A stretch of DNA of 64,000 bases. Origin: Actinospica robiniae DSM 44927. Lineage in GTDB: Bacteria > Actinomycetota > Actinomycetes > Streptomycetales > Catenulisporaceae. Shown here piece after piece: positions 7,817 to 16,209 of this stretch (within the stretch, counting starts at the first letter, position 1; every line of letters begins with the position of its first letter). The notes beneath the pieces are model-generated. The model had not been told where the DNA came from. It did not search any database and saw only the letters and a list, made by a program, of their open reading frames with translations. The DNA lies in contig NZ_KI632511.1 of the NCBI RefSeq assembly GCF_000504285.1, positions 9,282,154 through 9,346,153 on the forward strand. The letters are read 5' to 3'. A program made the translations under genes and the position numbers.

Positions 7817-8839
7817 TCAGCCCAGCAGCGCCAACAACTGCCGCTCCCTGGCCGGCGGCAGGCCGTGGCCGTCGATCCGGCCCTCCTCGTCGGGGAGGGC
7901 CGCGGCGGCGCCCTCGCCGGTGCGGAGCCACGCCCAGGTGTCGCGGACGGTCTCGGCGATCGGCCGCCACTCCAGCCCGGCCGCGCGCGCCGGGCTGGAG
8001 TCGATGTCCCAGATCGCTGAGAACTCGCCGTCCGCCACGGCCCACAGCGGCAGGCCGGTCCACTGTTCCACCCCGTGCTCGACCAAAAACGCATCCGGCG
8101 CCCAGACGAGGTGGGCGGCGGAGCCGGTGGCGGCGACGCAGGCTTCGAGCAGGTCTTGCATCGACTCCGTCCCGGACCCGGGGACGGCGAACGCGCCGTG
8201 ACTACCGCTCGCGGCGCAGGCCAGGCCGAAGCGGGCGAGGTCCCGGGCGTCGATCGGGGCGATCAGGCGCTTCGGGTCGGCCGGGGCGAGGACCGGCCCG
8301 GCGCCCCTGGCCATCCTGGTCAGCCACCAGGTGAGCCGGCCCCGGTTCTCGTGTGGCCCGAGGATCAGACCGGCGTCGAGGGTGATCGTGCGGCCGGGGA
8401 AGTGCCGCTCCACCGCGCGTTCGCAGCCGGCCTTGAGCGGCCCGTACTCGCCCTCGCTCGCCTCGGGATCGCAGGCGAACTTGGGCGAGGCGGCCGTGAT
8501 CGGCTCAGCCGGCCAGCGTGCGTACGCGTTGACGCTGGAGATGAACAGGTAAGCCGCCGCCCGGTCGGCGAGGACGCGTGCGGACCGGCTCACCACGGCG
8601 GGGGAGTATCCGCAGGTGTCCACGACCAGGTCCCAGCCGGGCGCGGCGCGGGCCAGGCGCTCGAGGTCCGCGGGAACTTCGCGGTCGCCGTGGATCACCC
8701 GGACGCCGGGGGGATCGGCGCTCGACCGGCCCCGGTTGAACACGGTGACGTCGTGGCCGGCGGCGGTGGCTTCTTCGGCGAACGCGCGGCCGAGAAACCT
8801 GCCGCCGCCGATGATGAGGATTCGCATATCAATGATCAT
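7817..8839 (-). CDS. NAD-dependent epimerase/dehydratase (extended SDR)
   Basis: About 340 aa. The Rossmann motif is MRILIIGGGRFLGRAF, followed by VFNRGRSS, a nucleotide-sugar-type NAD(P)-binding signature. A central SSVNAY serine region and the catalytic YxxxK (YGPLKAG) are present. The C-terminal half has a substrate domain with QWTGLPLW. Such proteins reduce, dehydrate or epimerise sugar or nucleotide-sugar substrates; some members are RNA-binding or flavonoid reductases, so the substrate is open. Start is uncertain: ATG 8839 has AGAGAG upstream, ATG 8827 begins exactly at MRILI, and a TTG at 8863 is possible. It is convergent with the permease operon. Function within arabinose metabolism is only a guess. 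Confidence 0.8.
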   Translation of the reverse strand: MIIDMRILIIGGGRFLGRAFAEEATAAGHDVTVFNRGRSSADPPGVRVIHGDREVPADLERLARAAPGWDLVVDTCGYSPAVVSRSARVLADRAAAYLFISSVNAYARWPAEPITAASPKFACDPEASEGEYGPLKAGCERAVERHFPGRTITLDAGLILGPHENRGRLTWWLTRMARGAGPVLAPADPKRLIAPIDARDLARFGLACAASGSHGAFAVPGSGTESMQDLLEACVAATGSAAHLVWAPDAFLVEHGVEQWTGLPLWAVADGEFSAIWDIDSSPARAAGLEWRPIAETVRDTWAWLRTGEGAAAALPDEEGRIDGHGLPPARERQLLALLG

Positions 8840-8892
8840 GAATGCGGGCTCTCTGCCAGGCAAGGGACTTCGCTGACAGCAGAAAAAGAGCG

Positions 8893-9546
8893 CTAGCGGC
8901 TCATCCGTTCACCGCGGCCGCCACGATCTGATACCAGATCCCAGACGTGCTCCAAGGCTTCGAGCGCGGTGCCGGGAAGGAGCGTGCTCTCGCGGTATCG
9001 GAGATCCACTGCTCGGGCCAAGGCGGCGTCCGTCGGCGCGGTGGCTTCCAGCGCCCGCAATAGCGATCCGCTGGTGTTCAGACACGGTGCGATCGCCAGC
9101 CAGGTGCCGAGTGGCCCGGGCAACGGGCCGTGCATGCGCGGCCAGCGGCGCTGCACCTCGACGTTGAGGCTGGGCAGTTTCTCGATGCCGTGCCACGTCG
9201 GGTCGACGGCCCCGATGTGCACTTGGCCGACTCGCGCGACGACAATGGCGCCCAGGCACATCGGGCACGGCGAGAGAGTGGTGTAGAGGATGTTGTCGAT
9301 CGCGCGCTGCTTGGCCGGAGGCATTGCGCCCAGCGCTTCCATCTCCGCATGCGCCAGCAGACCCTGGGCCTGACCGGAGAACCGCTGGTTTCGGCCGGCA
9401 CTGATGACCGCGCCGTCGCCGGCGGTCAGCACCGCGCCCACCGCGATGCCCCCTTCGCGGTATGACTGCCAGGCCGCCTCGATGGCGACACGCCAGGGCC
9501 TATCGAGGGCATCCCATGTTCCGTGCGCCGAGTCTTGCGATGTCAC
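8893..9546 (-). CDS. Nucleoside/cytidine deaminase family protein
   Basis: 217 aa, starting at GTG. The zinc site of the cytidine/tRNA-adenosine deaminase fold is complete: HAEMEAL (His and catalytic Glu, about residue 68) and PCPMCLGAI (two Cys, about residue 94). The C-terminal part (PTWHGIEKLPSLN onward) is longer than in TadA or guanine deaminase, giving ~60 extra residues. It may deaminate a free nucleoside or base; the exact substrate cannot be read. The start is the only one leaving the N-terminal helix intact, but its ribosome binding site is poor. It lies downstream of the MFS gene on the same strand, separated by a 210 bp gap that holds a coding-like remnant on the other strand. Confidence 0.85.
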   Translation of the reverse strand: MTSQDSAHGTWDALDRPWRVAIEAAWQSYREGGIAVGAVLTAGDGAVISAGRNQRFSGQAQGLLAHAEMEALGAMPPAKQRAIDNILYTTLSPCPMCLGAIVVARVGQVHIGAVDPTWHGIEKLPSLNVEVQRRWPRMHGPLPGPLGTWLAIAPCLNTSGSLLRALEATAPTDAALARAVDLRYRESTLLPGTALEALEHVWDLVSDRGGRGERMSR

Positions 9547-9809
9547 CAGCAGATTATGCCTGTGCGCCGGTGGTGCTCGACACGTCGCTTCGGGGCACCG
9601 GGCTGATGCGCAACGGCCTGACCGGGCTCACTTACGAGCAGGAGCTCGGCGAGGCGAACCCGGCGGCCTACGCCTTGTGGTCGGGCACTGCGATCGACCT
9701 GTACTTCACGCTCGGGGGCGTGCTCTTCCTCGCCGCCGCGATCGCCTACCGCCGCGTCAGACCAGGGCGGTGGCGGCTTCGCCGCGGCTCAGGCTCTCGG
9801 CCTGCTTGA
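9540..9809 (+). pseudogene. Possible remnant of a small membrane protein gene
   Basis: The frame LRGTGLMRNGLTGLTYEQELG continues to a hydrophobic segment DLYFTLGGVLFLAAAIAYRR with strongly GC-ending codons, which is coding-like on the + strand. It has no ribosome binding site, and both ends overlap other genes: the deaminase start and the MFS stop, which is antisense to its last ~16 codons. I read it as a truncated remnant of a gene with one or more membrane spans; family not recognised. It could instead be chance. Confidence 0.35.
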
Positions 9810-11046
9810 CCTGGTGCGCCGTCAGCAGGGCGATCGCGGCGGCGAGTGCGGCGAGGACGGAGATGCTGGTGAGCGCGATGGGGAGGCCGAGGCGGTCGGC
9901 CAGGAAGCCGATCAGGGGCGGGCCGGTGAGGAAGCCGCCGTAGCCGACGGTCGAGGCGGTGGCCACGCCGGACGGGCCGCGCAGCACGCCCGCCTGGCCG
10001 ACGGCGGCGGGGAACGAGTTCGACAGGCCGATGCCCACCAGCACGAAGCCGATCAGCACCACCGGCAGCTGGGGCAGCAGCGCCGCTCCCAGCATTCCCG
10101 CGGCCGCCAGCAGGCCGCCGCCGGCGAGGACCGCCGTGCGGCCTATCTTGCGCAGCACCCACGAGCCGGACAGGCGCCCGACGAACATCGCCACCGAGAA
10201 GCTCGCGTAGCCCGCCGCGGCGAGGCCCGCGCTGGTGTGCAGATCGGTGCGCAGGTGCAGCGCTCCCCAGTCCGCCATCGCGCCCTCGCCGAAGGAGGAA
10301 CAGAGCACGATGATGCTGAATATCGCCACGACGATGTTCACCTGGCGCGCGACGTGGGCCTCGTGCGGCGTCGAGGGGATCTGCTCGGCGGAGTCGGGAG
10401 CGGCGACGTCGGTGGCCAGGGTCGTGGTCGGCTCGGAGGCGCGACGCAGCTCGGTGCTCAGCGCGGGGCAGCGCAGCAGCGGGACGCCGATGCCGATCGC
10501 GGCGACGAGCGACGCGGCACCGACGGCGGCGAGGTGGACGCGGGCGCTGGCGTAGTCGGCGACGGCTCCGCCGACCACCGAGCCGAGCAGGCCGCCGAGG
10601 CTGTACGCGGCGTGGAACGCGGGCATGACCGGCCGGTCGAGCTCGCCGATGATGTCGACCGCCGCGCTGTTGATGGCGACGTTCATGCCGCCCCAGGCCG
10701 CGCCGAATACGAAGAGCGTCGCGGCGAGCGTGGCCACGTTGGGCATGACGCCCGGCAGCGCGACCGAGCAGGCGAGCAGCAGCGAGGTCGCGAACGCCAC
10801 CGGGCGCGTACCGAAGCGGCGGCAGAGACGGCCGGTGATGGTCATGGTCGCGATCGCGCCCACCGACACACCGAGCAGGGCCAGGCCGAGCATCCCCGCC
10901 GATGCCCCGACGTGCGCCTTGATCTGCGGCACCCGCACGACCCAGTTGGCGAAGACGAAACCGTCCAACAGGAAGTACGCCGTGATCAGCACGCGCATCC
11001 GCGTGGCCGCCGGGTTCGCGGCCGCAGCCCGCGTCGTGCCTGTCAC
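9757..11046 (-). CDS. MFS transporter (fucose-permease/YbjJ-like)
   Basis: 429 aa with 12 predicted membrane helices. Landmarks are FANWVVRVPQIKAHVGAS at the end of helix 1, GRLCRRFGTRP in the loop between helices 2 and 3, and SNSFPAAVGQAG in the second half. The FLLDGFVFANWVVRVP pattern resembles the YbjJ/FucP-like branch of MFS. A LacI-type palindrome lies about 70 bp upstream (11115-11126), so expression may respond to a sugar. Both neighbours on the + strand are broken-looking gene ends, suggesting insertion or rearrangement here. Substrate unknown. Confidence 0.85.
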   Translation of the reverse strand: MTGTTRAAAANPAATRMRVLITAYFLLDGFVFANWVVRVPQIKAHVGASAGMLGLALLGVSVGAIATMTITGRLCRRFGTRPVAFATSLLLACSVALPGVMPNVATLAATLFVFGAAWGGMNVAINSAAVDIIGELDRPVMPAFHAAYSLGGLLGSVVGGAVADYASARVHLAAVGAASLVAAIGIGVPLLRCPALSTELRRASEPTTTLATDVAAPDSAEQIPSTPHEAHVARQVNIVVAIFSIIVLCSSFGEGAMADWGALHLRTDLHTSAGLAAAGYASFSVAMFVGRLSGSWVLRKIGRTAVLAGGGLLAAAGMLGAALLPQLPVVLIGFVLVGIGLSNSFPAAVGQAGVLRGPSGVATASTVGYGGFLTGPPLIGFLADRLGLPIALTSISVLAALAAAIALLTAHQVKQAESLSRGEAATALV

Positions 11047-11107
11047 TGCCGACCCCTCCCTAGGTCCCGCAGCCGCTCGCGCCGATCAGCCGTGTGCACG
11101 CGGAACC

Positions 11108-11383
11108 ATGCGTCGTAAACGTTTTCATGCTAACCGCCGAGCCGGTACCGGGATTCCCGACCTGACCGCGCTGCCGGTCACCGTCGTGCTCGGGGTGACG
11201 CACGGGCCGGGCGTGAAGGGGCTCGAGGGCGTGGCCATCGGCACCGCGCTGACCGCGATCCACCTGGTCGGCTCGGTCGTCGCGGTGGCGGCGCACGCGG
11301 TGCTGCGCGGGCAGGTGGCGGCGCACGCGGCCGACGCCGAGCTCGCCGCCGCGCCCGCCGCGGGCCACCCGGCCGCGGACTGA
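11108..11383 (+). pseudogene. Possible 3' remnant of a membrane protein gene
   Basis: From about 11150 the + strand reads LPVTVVLGVTHGPGVKG then GVAIGTALTAIHLVGSVVAV and an Ala-rich tail, with nearly all codons ending in G or C. This looks like the C-terminal end of a membrane protein with two helices. The upstream part changes character near 11130, and there is no ribosome binding site, so the 5' portion appears missing. It could be a short real gene starting at ATG 11108, but the operator-like sequence at 11115 argues against that. Confidence 0.35.
11115..11126. promoter_or_regulatory. LacI-type operator upstream of MFS gene
   Basis: GTAAACGTTTTC has the AAACGTTT core and 10 of 12 symmetric positions. 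It is similar to the site at 469-480 and lies 69 bp upstream of the MFS start on the minus strand. Confidence 0.45.
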
Positions 11384-11470
11384 CCCGCCGCCGGACCCCG
11401 GCCGTCGCGCTCCCCGGCTTTCGTGGGATATTGAAAGATCTCAGTGGTGTCGGTGGAAACGAGGTCCAAC

Positions 11471-12778
11471 ATGGTCGCCGAGCAGGAGGCAACGGCCGTC
11501 GGGACGACGCGCGAGCTGGAGCGCATGATGGCGGCGTTCCCGGACCTTCCGGTCGAGGCCGTGATCAAGCAGGACATCCTGCGGCAGGGTCTGGCCTTCA
11601 GCCCGGACGCGCTGCGGGTGGCCAGCGGGTACAAGCCGAAGGACTACTTCATCTTCACCTTCGACCTCGTGCCGGTGGCGGAGATGGCCAAGCACGCGAA
11701 CTTCCGCGCGCCGGAGGAGATCCGGATGACCGGCGGGCCCTACGACCTGCGCCGGACCATCGTCTCGACCCGGGTCGCGCCGGACAGCCCGTACCGGGTG
11801 GAGCTGGACGAGGGCAGGCTGGCGCTGGTCTGCGAAGGCCGGCTGCTCGCCGAGGTGGAGTTCCCGCCGATCCCGGAGTACTACCGTCACACTCTCTCCT
11901 CCGGACGCAGCATCAGCCAGATCGCGCCGGCCATCGAATGGGGCTACCTCGTCTATCTGACGGTCTACCGGCTGTGCCAGTACTGGGGCCGGGACGAGGA
12001 GTGCCGCTTCTGCGACCTGAACGAGAACTTCCGCCAGCAGCGCGCGAACGGGCGTGAGTACACGCCGGTCAAGGAGCTCGACGACATCGTCGAGGCGATG
12101 ACGCTGATCAACGAGCACGACACCGTCACCAAGGCCTACACGGTGACCGGCGGCTCGATCACCCGCAAGCTCGACGGCATGCGCGAGGGCGAGTTCTACG
12201 CCCGCTTCGCCGAGGCGATCGAGTCGCGCTTCCCGGGCCGCTGGATCCCCAAGGCCGTCGTCCAGGCGCTGCCGCTGGACGAGGTGAAGATGCTCTGGGA
12301 CGCCGGGTACCGCATCTACCACCCGAACTACGAGGTCTGGGACCCCGAGCTGTTCAGCTGGATCTGCCCGGGCAAGGAGCGCTACGTAGGGCGCGACGCC
12401 TGGGTGCAGCGCATCCTGGACGCGGCCGAGGTGTTCGGGCCCAGCCACGTCATCCCCAACTTCGTCGGCGGCGTCGAGATGGCGCAACCGCACGGCTTCA
12501 CCGACGTCGACCGGGCGATCGCCTCGACCGCCGAGGGCCTCGAGTTCTTCATGAGCCACGGCGTGGTCCCGCGCTTCACCACCTGGTGCCCGGAGCCGAC
12601 GAGCAACCTCGGCCGCCAGGACGGGCCGCCGCTGGAGTACTTCATCAAGCTGCTGTACGTCTGGCGCGAGACGTTCGAGCGGCACAAGCTGCCGGTGCCG
12701 CCCGGGTACGGCAAGCCCGGCCCCGGCAACGCAGAGTTCTCGGTGAGCGCCTTCATGGACGTCATCCGGACGCCGTAA
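11471..12778 (+). CDS. Radical SAM protein, orphan
   Basis: 435 aa. Probable [4Fe-4S]/SAM enzyme: cysteines at about residues 169, 178 and 181 (CQYWGRDEECRFC) form a CX8CX2C motif rather than the canonical CX3CX2C. TVTGGSITRKLDG downstream resembles the SAM-binding GGE segment, and the region to ~400 can form the partial TIM barrel. An N-terminal domain of ~165 residues precedes the cluster motif. Start ATG 11471 follows GAGG (11461-11464); an upstream frame opening at 11444 lacks a binding site. No peptide substrate, maturase or biosynthetic partner is adjacent, so its reaction is unknown. Family call is good; function is open. Confidence 0.8.
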   Translation: MVAEQEATAVGTTRELERMMAAFPDLPVEAVIKQDILRQGLAFSPDALRVASGYKPKDYFIFTFDLVPVAEMAKHANFRAPEEIRMTGGPYDLRRTIVSTRVAPDSPYRVELDEGRLALVCEGRLLAEVEFPPIPEYYRHTLSSGRSISQIAPAIEWGYLVYLTVYRLCQYWGRDEECRFCDLNENFRQQRANGREYTPVKELDDIVEAMTLINEHDTVTKAYTVTGGSITRKLDGMREGEFYARFAEAIESRFPGRWIPKAVVQALPLDEVKMLWDAGYRIYHPNYEVWDPELFSWICPGKERYVGRDAWVQRILDAAEVFGPSHVIPNFVGGVEMAQPHGFTDVDRAIASTAEGLEFFMSHGVVPRFTTWCPEPTSNLGRQDGPPLEYFIKLLYVWRETFERHKLPVPPGYGKPGPGNAEFSVSAFMDVIRTP

Positions 12779-12784
12779 AACCGC

Positions 12785-12814
12785 TTTACCCCGCGTTCCC
12801 CGGCCGCGTAGGGT
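12785..12814 (+). promoter_or_regulatory. Candidate promoter of the ribosomal protection gene
   Basis: TTTACC (12785-12790) and TAGGGT (12809-12814) are separated by 18 bp, a plausible housekeeping sigma promoter. Transcription would start near 12821, giving a leader of ~97 nt that contains a short ORF. Confidence 0.45.
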
Positions 12815-12850
12815 CGTCGCTGCACTGACCGCTCCCGGATGGAGACCCGC

Positions 12851-12967
12851 ATGCGCCGACAGATCGACGTTCTTCACGGACCCGACCTGTCTCCCGCATC
12901 CCCGAGGACTCTCCATTTTGAGCAGTACCCTGAACATCGGCGTCCTGGCACACGTCGACGCCGGTAA
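12851..12967 (+). CDS. 38-aa leader ORF overlapping the ribosomal protection gene
   Basis: ATG 12851 is preceded by GGAG (12841-12844) at ideal spacing. The 38-codon frame (beginning MRRQIDVLHG and ending in an Arg-rich tail) stops at 12965-12967, 50 nt inside the next gene and in a different frame. The downstream gene starts at TTG with a weak binding site, so ribosomes finishing or stalling on this ORF could control its translation. Leader peptides controlling tet(M)-type genes are known; this one is inferred only. Confidence 0.5.
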   Translation: MRRQIDVLHGPDLSPASPRTLHFEQYPEHRRPGTRRRR

Positions 12968-14768
12968 GACCAGCCTGACCGAGCGCCTGCTGTTCCAGGC
13001 GGGCGCCATCGACCGCCTCGGCAGCGTCGACGGCGGCGACACCCAGACCGACTCGCTCGCGCTGGAGCGCCGGCGCGGCATCACCATCAAGTCCGCGGTG
13101 GTGGCGCTGACCGCCGCGGACGGGCCAGGCCCGCGTATCACTCTGGTCGACACGCCCGGGCACGCCGACTTCATCGCCGAGGTCGAGCGCGCTCTGCGGG
13201 CGCTCGACGGCGTCGTCCTTGTCGTCTCGGCGGTCGAGGGCGTGCAGGCGCAGACCCGCGTGCTCATGCGTACGATCGCCCGACTCGGCCTGCCGACCCT
13301 GATCTTCGCCAACAAGACCGACCGGGCCGGTGCCCGCGAGGAGTCGTTGCTGAGTGAGATCCGGGAGAAGCTGACGGACCGTGCCGTCGCTCTGACCACG
13401 GTCGAGGGGATCGGGACGGCCTCGGCGCGCACGTCGGGCCGTCCGCTGAACCGGCTCGGCGAGTTCCTGGCGGACGGAGACGACGCCTTCCTCGCCCGCT
13501 ACCTGGACGACGCCGTCGCCTTCACCGACCTCGACTACCACGACGAGCTCGCCCGACAGGTGGCTGACGCCCGGGCGTACCCCGTCTACTTCGGGTCCGC
13601 GGCTACCGGCGCGGGCGTGGCGGAGCTCACCACAGCTATCAGGGAGCTGCTTCCGGCGCGGAGCCTGCGCCCGGACGGTCCGTTGCGGGGGACCGTTTTC
13701 AAGATCGACCGCGGACGTGCGGGGGAGAAGATCGCCTACGCCCGCCTCGACGGCGGCGCGCTGACGCCCTACCAGCACGTCTCCTACTTCCGCCGCGGCG
13801 GATCAGGCGCGGTCGAGGAGCGCGTCGGCCGTATCACCGCCGTGGAAGGGCGCGAGGCCGGCCAGGTCGCGCGGATCTCCGGGCTCAAGGACGTGCGGAT
13901 CGGCGACCGGCTCGGGAACGCGGACGGACTGGCCTTGGACGGGTTCTTCGCGCCGCCGAGCTTGGAATCCGTGGTCACGCCGCGAGATCCGGGCCGGGCC
14001 GGGGCCCTGTTCTCCGCGCTGGAGCAGCTGGCCGAGGCCGACCCGTACATCGCCGTGAGACGGGATGACACCAGCCACGCGATCTACCTCCGCCTCTACG
14101 GCGAGGTGCAGAAGGAGGTCATCGAGACCACGCTGGCCGAGGAGTTCGGGATCGAGGTGGGCTTCAGCCCGTCCCGCACGATCTCCATCGAGCGGGTCGC
14201 CGGCGTCGGCTCCTGGGTCCAGGAACGACGCCCGGACGAGCGCATCTTCGACCTCGCGACCGTGGGCCTGCGCATCGAGCCGGGCGTGCCCGGCTCCGGC
14301 CTGGCCTACGGCCTCGAAGTCGAGCTCGGGGCCCTGCCGCTCTCCTTCCACACCGCGATCGAGGAGTCGGTCCGCAAGACCCTGCTCACCGGGCCGCACG
14401 GCTGGGAGATCACCGATTGCCGGGTCACCGTCACCGACACGGCGCAGTTCCCGACTTCCACCGCCGGACACTTCCGCACCATGGCCGCGCTCGCCCTGAC
14501 CAAGGCGATCGCGGAGGCCGGAACAGTGGTCTGCGAACCGGTCAACCGCTTCGAGCTCGACTTCCCGGCCGACAGCGCGAGCCGGGTGCTCGCGCGCCTG
14601 ATCGCCGCCCGCGCCGTGCCGGACGAGCCGAAGGCCGGGCGGTCGATCTGGCAGCTGACCGGCACCATCCCGGCGGCGAACGTCGCCGGGTTCGAGCAGG
14701 AGCTTCGAGGTCTGACACGCGGCGAGGGCGTGTTCCTCAGTGAGCTGGATTCGTATCGCCCGTGCTGA
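12918..14768 (+). CDS. Tetracycline resistance ribosomal protection-type GTPase (TetM/OtrA-like)
   Basis: 616 aa, an EF-G-like translational GTPase. G1 is HVDAGKTSL, followed by RRRGITIKSA (switch I), DTPGHADF (G3) and NKTD (G4). Length and order match tetracycline ribosomal protection proteins (~640 aa), which bind the ribosome and eject the drug; elongation factor G itself is longer. Actinobacterial relatives include OtrA and many housekeeping-like homologues, so resistance is not guaranteed. TTG 12918 gives the expected N-terminus MSSTLNIGVLAHVDAGKT. An upstream leader ORF overlaps the start. The last 32 nt overlap the convergent PLP decarboxylase gene. Confidence 0.88.
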   Translation: MSSTLNIGVLAHVDAGKTSLTERLLFQAGAIDRLGSVDGGDTQTDSLALERRRGITIKSAVVALTAADGPGPRITLVDTPGHADFIAEVERALRALDGVVLVVSAVEGVQAQTRVLMRTIARLGLPTLIFANKTDRAGAREESLLSEIREKLTDRAVALTTVEGIGTASARTSGRPLNRLGEFLADGDDAFLARYLDDAVAFTDLDYHDELARQVADARAYPVYFGSAATGAGVAELTTAIRELLPARSLRPDGPLRGTVFKIDRGRAGEKIAYARLDGGALTPYQHVSYFRRGGSGAVEERVGRITAVEGREAGQVARISGLKDVRIGDRLGNADGLALDGFFAPPSLESVVTPRDPGRAGALFSALEQLAEADPYIAVRRDDTSHAIYLRLYGEVQKEVIETTLAEEFGIEVGFSPSRTISIERVAGVGSWVQERRPDERIFDLATVGLRIEPGVPGSGLAYGLEVELGALPLSFHTAIEESVRKTLLTGPHGWEITDCRVTVTDTAQFPTSTAGHFRTMAALALTKAIAEAGTVVCEPVNRFELDFPADSASRVLARLIAARAVPDEPKAGRSIWQLTGTIPAANVAGFEQELRGLTRGEGVFLSELDSYRPC

Positions 14769-16209
14769 GATACGGGCTGTAGAGCACGGAGACGAACCGC
14801 TTGATGATCATCTCTCGCTCTCGCGGCTCGAGCACGTTCAGCAGATTGTTGATGGCGGCCATCGCCGGGCTTCCGGTCGGGGCGGGATCCCAGCCCGCGG
14901 CCGGAAGCAGCGAGGCGAAGGTGGCGTCGTCCATGCCGGCCAGGTCCAGCAGGCCGACCAGCTCCGCCAGTTCGGCCGGGGGCTTGGCAGGCCCCTGCGA
15001 ACGCACCTCGTCCGCCGCCTCGGCCAGCACCGTCAGCATGCCTTCGACGCCGCGGGCGCTCACGCCGGTCAGCGTCACGTGCACGCTGGCCGGCAAGCCG
15101 TCCACCGCCATCTGCGGCTGCAGGAAGAAACCGCGCTCGCGGGAGCGGTCGGCGAGCTCGAACAGGTCGAGCGTGGAGGAGCCGATCGCCACGAGCGTCG
15201 CCTGCGGCTTGCCGAGTACTTCGAGCCCTTCGATCCGCTCGATTCCGGCGACGAGGCGGCGGGTCGCTTCCAGGGCTTCGCGTCCGAGTTCGCGGTACCC
15301 CTCTGCGCCGAGCGCCTGCAGCGTCGCCCACGCTCCGGCGAGCGGACCCGCGCCCTTGCTGCTCTGGACGGTGCTGTTGACGACGGGGTAGCCCGGCCAC
15401 GACGCGCAGGCGTAGTACGCGGCCATGCGCATCGCCGTGTCGCGGAACAGCACGACGGAGGCGCCCTTCGGGGCGTAGCCGAACTTGTGCAGGTCGCAGG
15501 AGATCGAGGTGACGCCGGGGACGGACAGATCGAATGCGGGGATGTCTGCACCCGCCTCCGCCAGCCAAGGCAGCAGCCAGCCTCCGACGCACGCGTCGAC
15601 GTGGCACGGTATCCCGCGCTCGGCGGCGAGCGACGCGATGGCCTCGACCGGATCGACGACACCCTGGGCGTAGGAGGGTGCTGATGCCACGATCAGGACC
15701 GTGTCATCGGTGCACGCCGCGGCCATCGCCTGCGGATCGGCCAGGAAGGTGGCGGGATCCACCGGCACGGTGTCGACGGCGACGCGCAGGTACGCACCCG
15801 CCTTGTGGAACGCGGCGTGGGCCGTCACCGGGATCACCATGCGCGGGTGCGCGATCTCGGGGCGGGCGTCGCGCGCGGCCTTGACCGCCAACATGATCGA
15901 CTCCGTGCCGCCGCTGGTGAAGATGCCCGGCGTCGCCTCATCGCCGCCGAGCCGCGAGGCCACGGCCGCGACGACGGAACGCTCCAACGCGACGGTGCTC
16001 GGGAAGGCTGTCGGGTCGAGACTGTTGATCTCCAGCATCGCCAGGTACGCGCGTTCCGCTGCCTTGCGGACCTCCGGGCGGCCGGAGTCGTAGACGTAGG
16101 CGGTGACGTTCTCGCCGCGCGTGGGCAGGTCGTCGGCCTTGAGCGCGTCGAGTTCGGCGAGCAGCTCGGCGACGGGGCGGCCGGTGTCCGGAAAGCTGGG
16201 CACGGTCAT
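14737..16209 (-). CDS. PLP-dependent decarboxylase/lyase, sphingosine-1-phosphate-lyase-like
   Basis: 490 aa, fold-type I group II decarboxylase family. The PLP lysine is in CDLHKFGYAPKG (about residue 245). TSGGTESIMLAVKAAR near residue 108 binds the phosphate, and HVDACVGG supplies the aspartate that pairs with the pyridine nitrogen. The DLHKFGYAPKG form is typical of the sphingosine-1-phosphate lyase/tyrosine decarboxylase branch. Start ATG 16209 has AAGGAA upstream and overlaps the stop of the MFS gene (ATGA). It is the last gene of a TetR-MFS-decarboxylase operon. It may decarboxylate an amino acid or cleave a phosphorylated amino alcohol; the substrate is not readable. Confidence 0.88.
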   Translation of the reverse strand: MTVPSFPDTGRPVAELLAELDALKADDLPTRGENVTAYVYDSGRPEVRKAAERAYLAMLEINSLDPTAFPSTVALERSVVAAVASRLGGDEATPGIFTSGGTESIMLAVKAARDARPEIAHPRMVIPVTAHAAFHKAGAYLRVAVDTVPVDPATFLADPQAMAAACTDDTVLIVASAPSYAQGVVDPVEAIASLAAERGIPCHVDACVGGWLLPWLAEAGADIPAFDLSVPGVTSISCDLHKFGYAPKGASVVLFRDTAMRMAAYYACASWPGYPVVNSTVQSSKGAGPLAGAWATLQALGAEGYRELGREALEATRRLVAGIERIEGLEVLGKPQATLVAIGSSTLDLFELADRSRERGFFLQPQMAVDGLPASVHVTLTGVSARGVEGMLTVLAEAADEVRSQGPAKPPAELAELVGLLDLAGMDDATFASLLPAAGWDPAPTGSPAMAAINNLLNVLEPREREMIIKRFVSVLYSPYLSTGDTNPAH

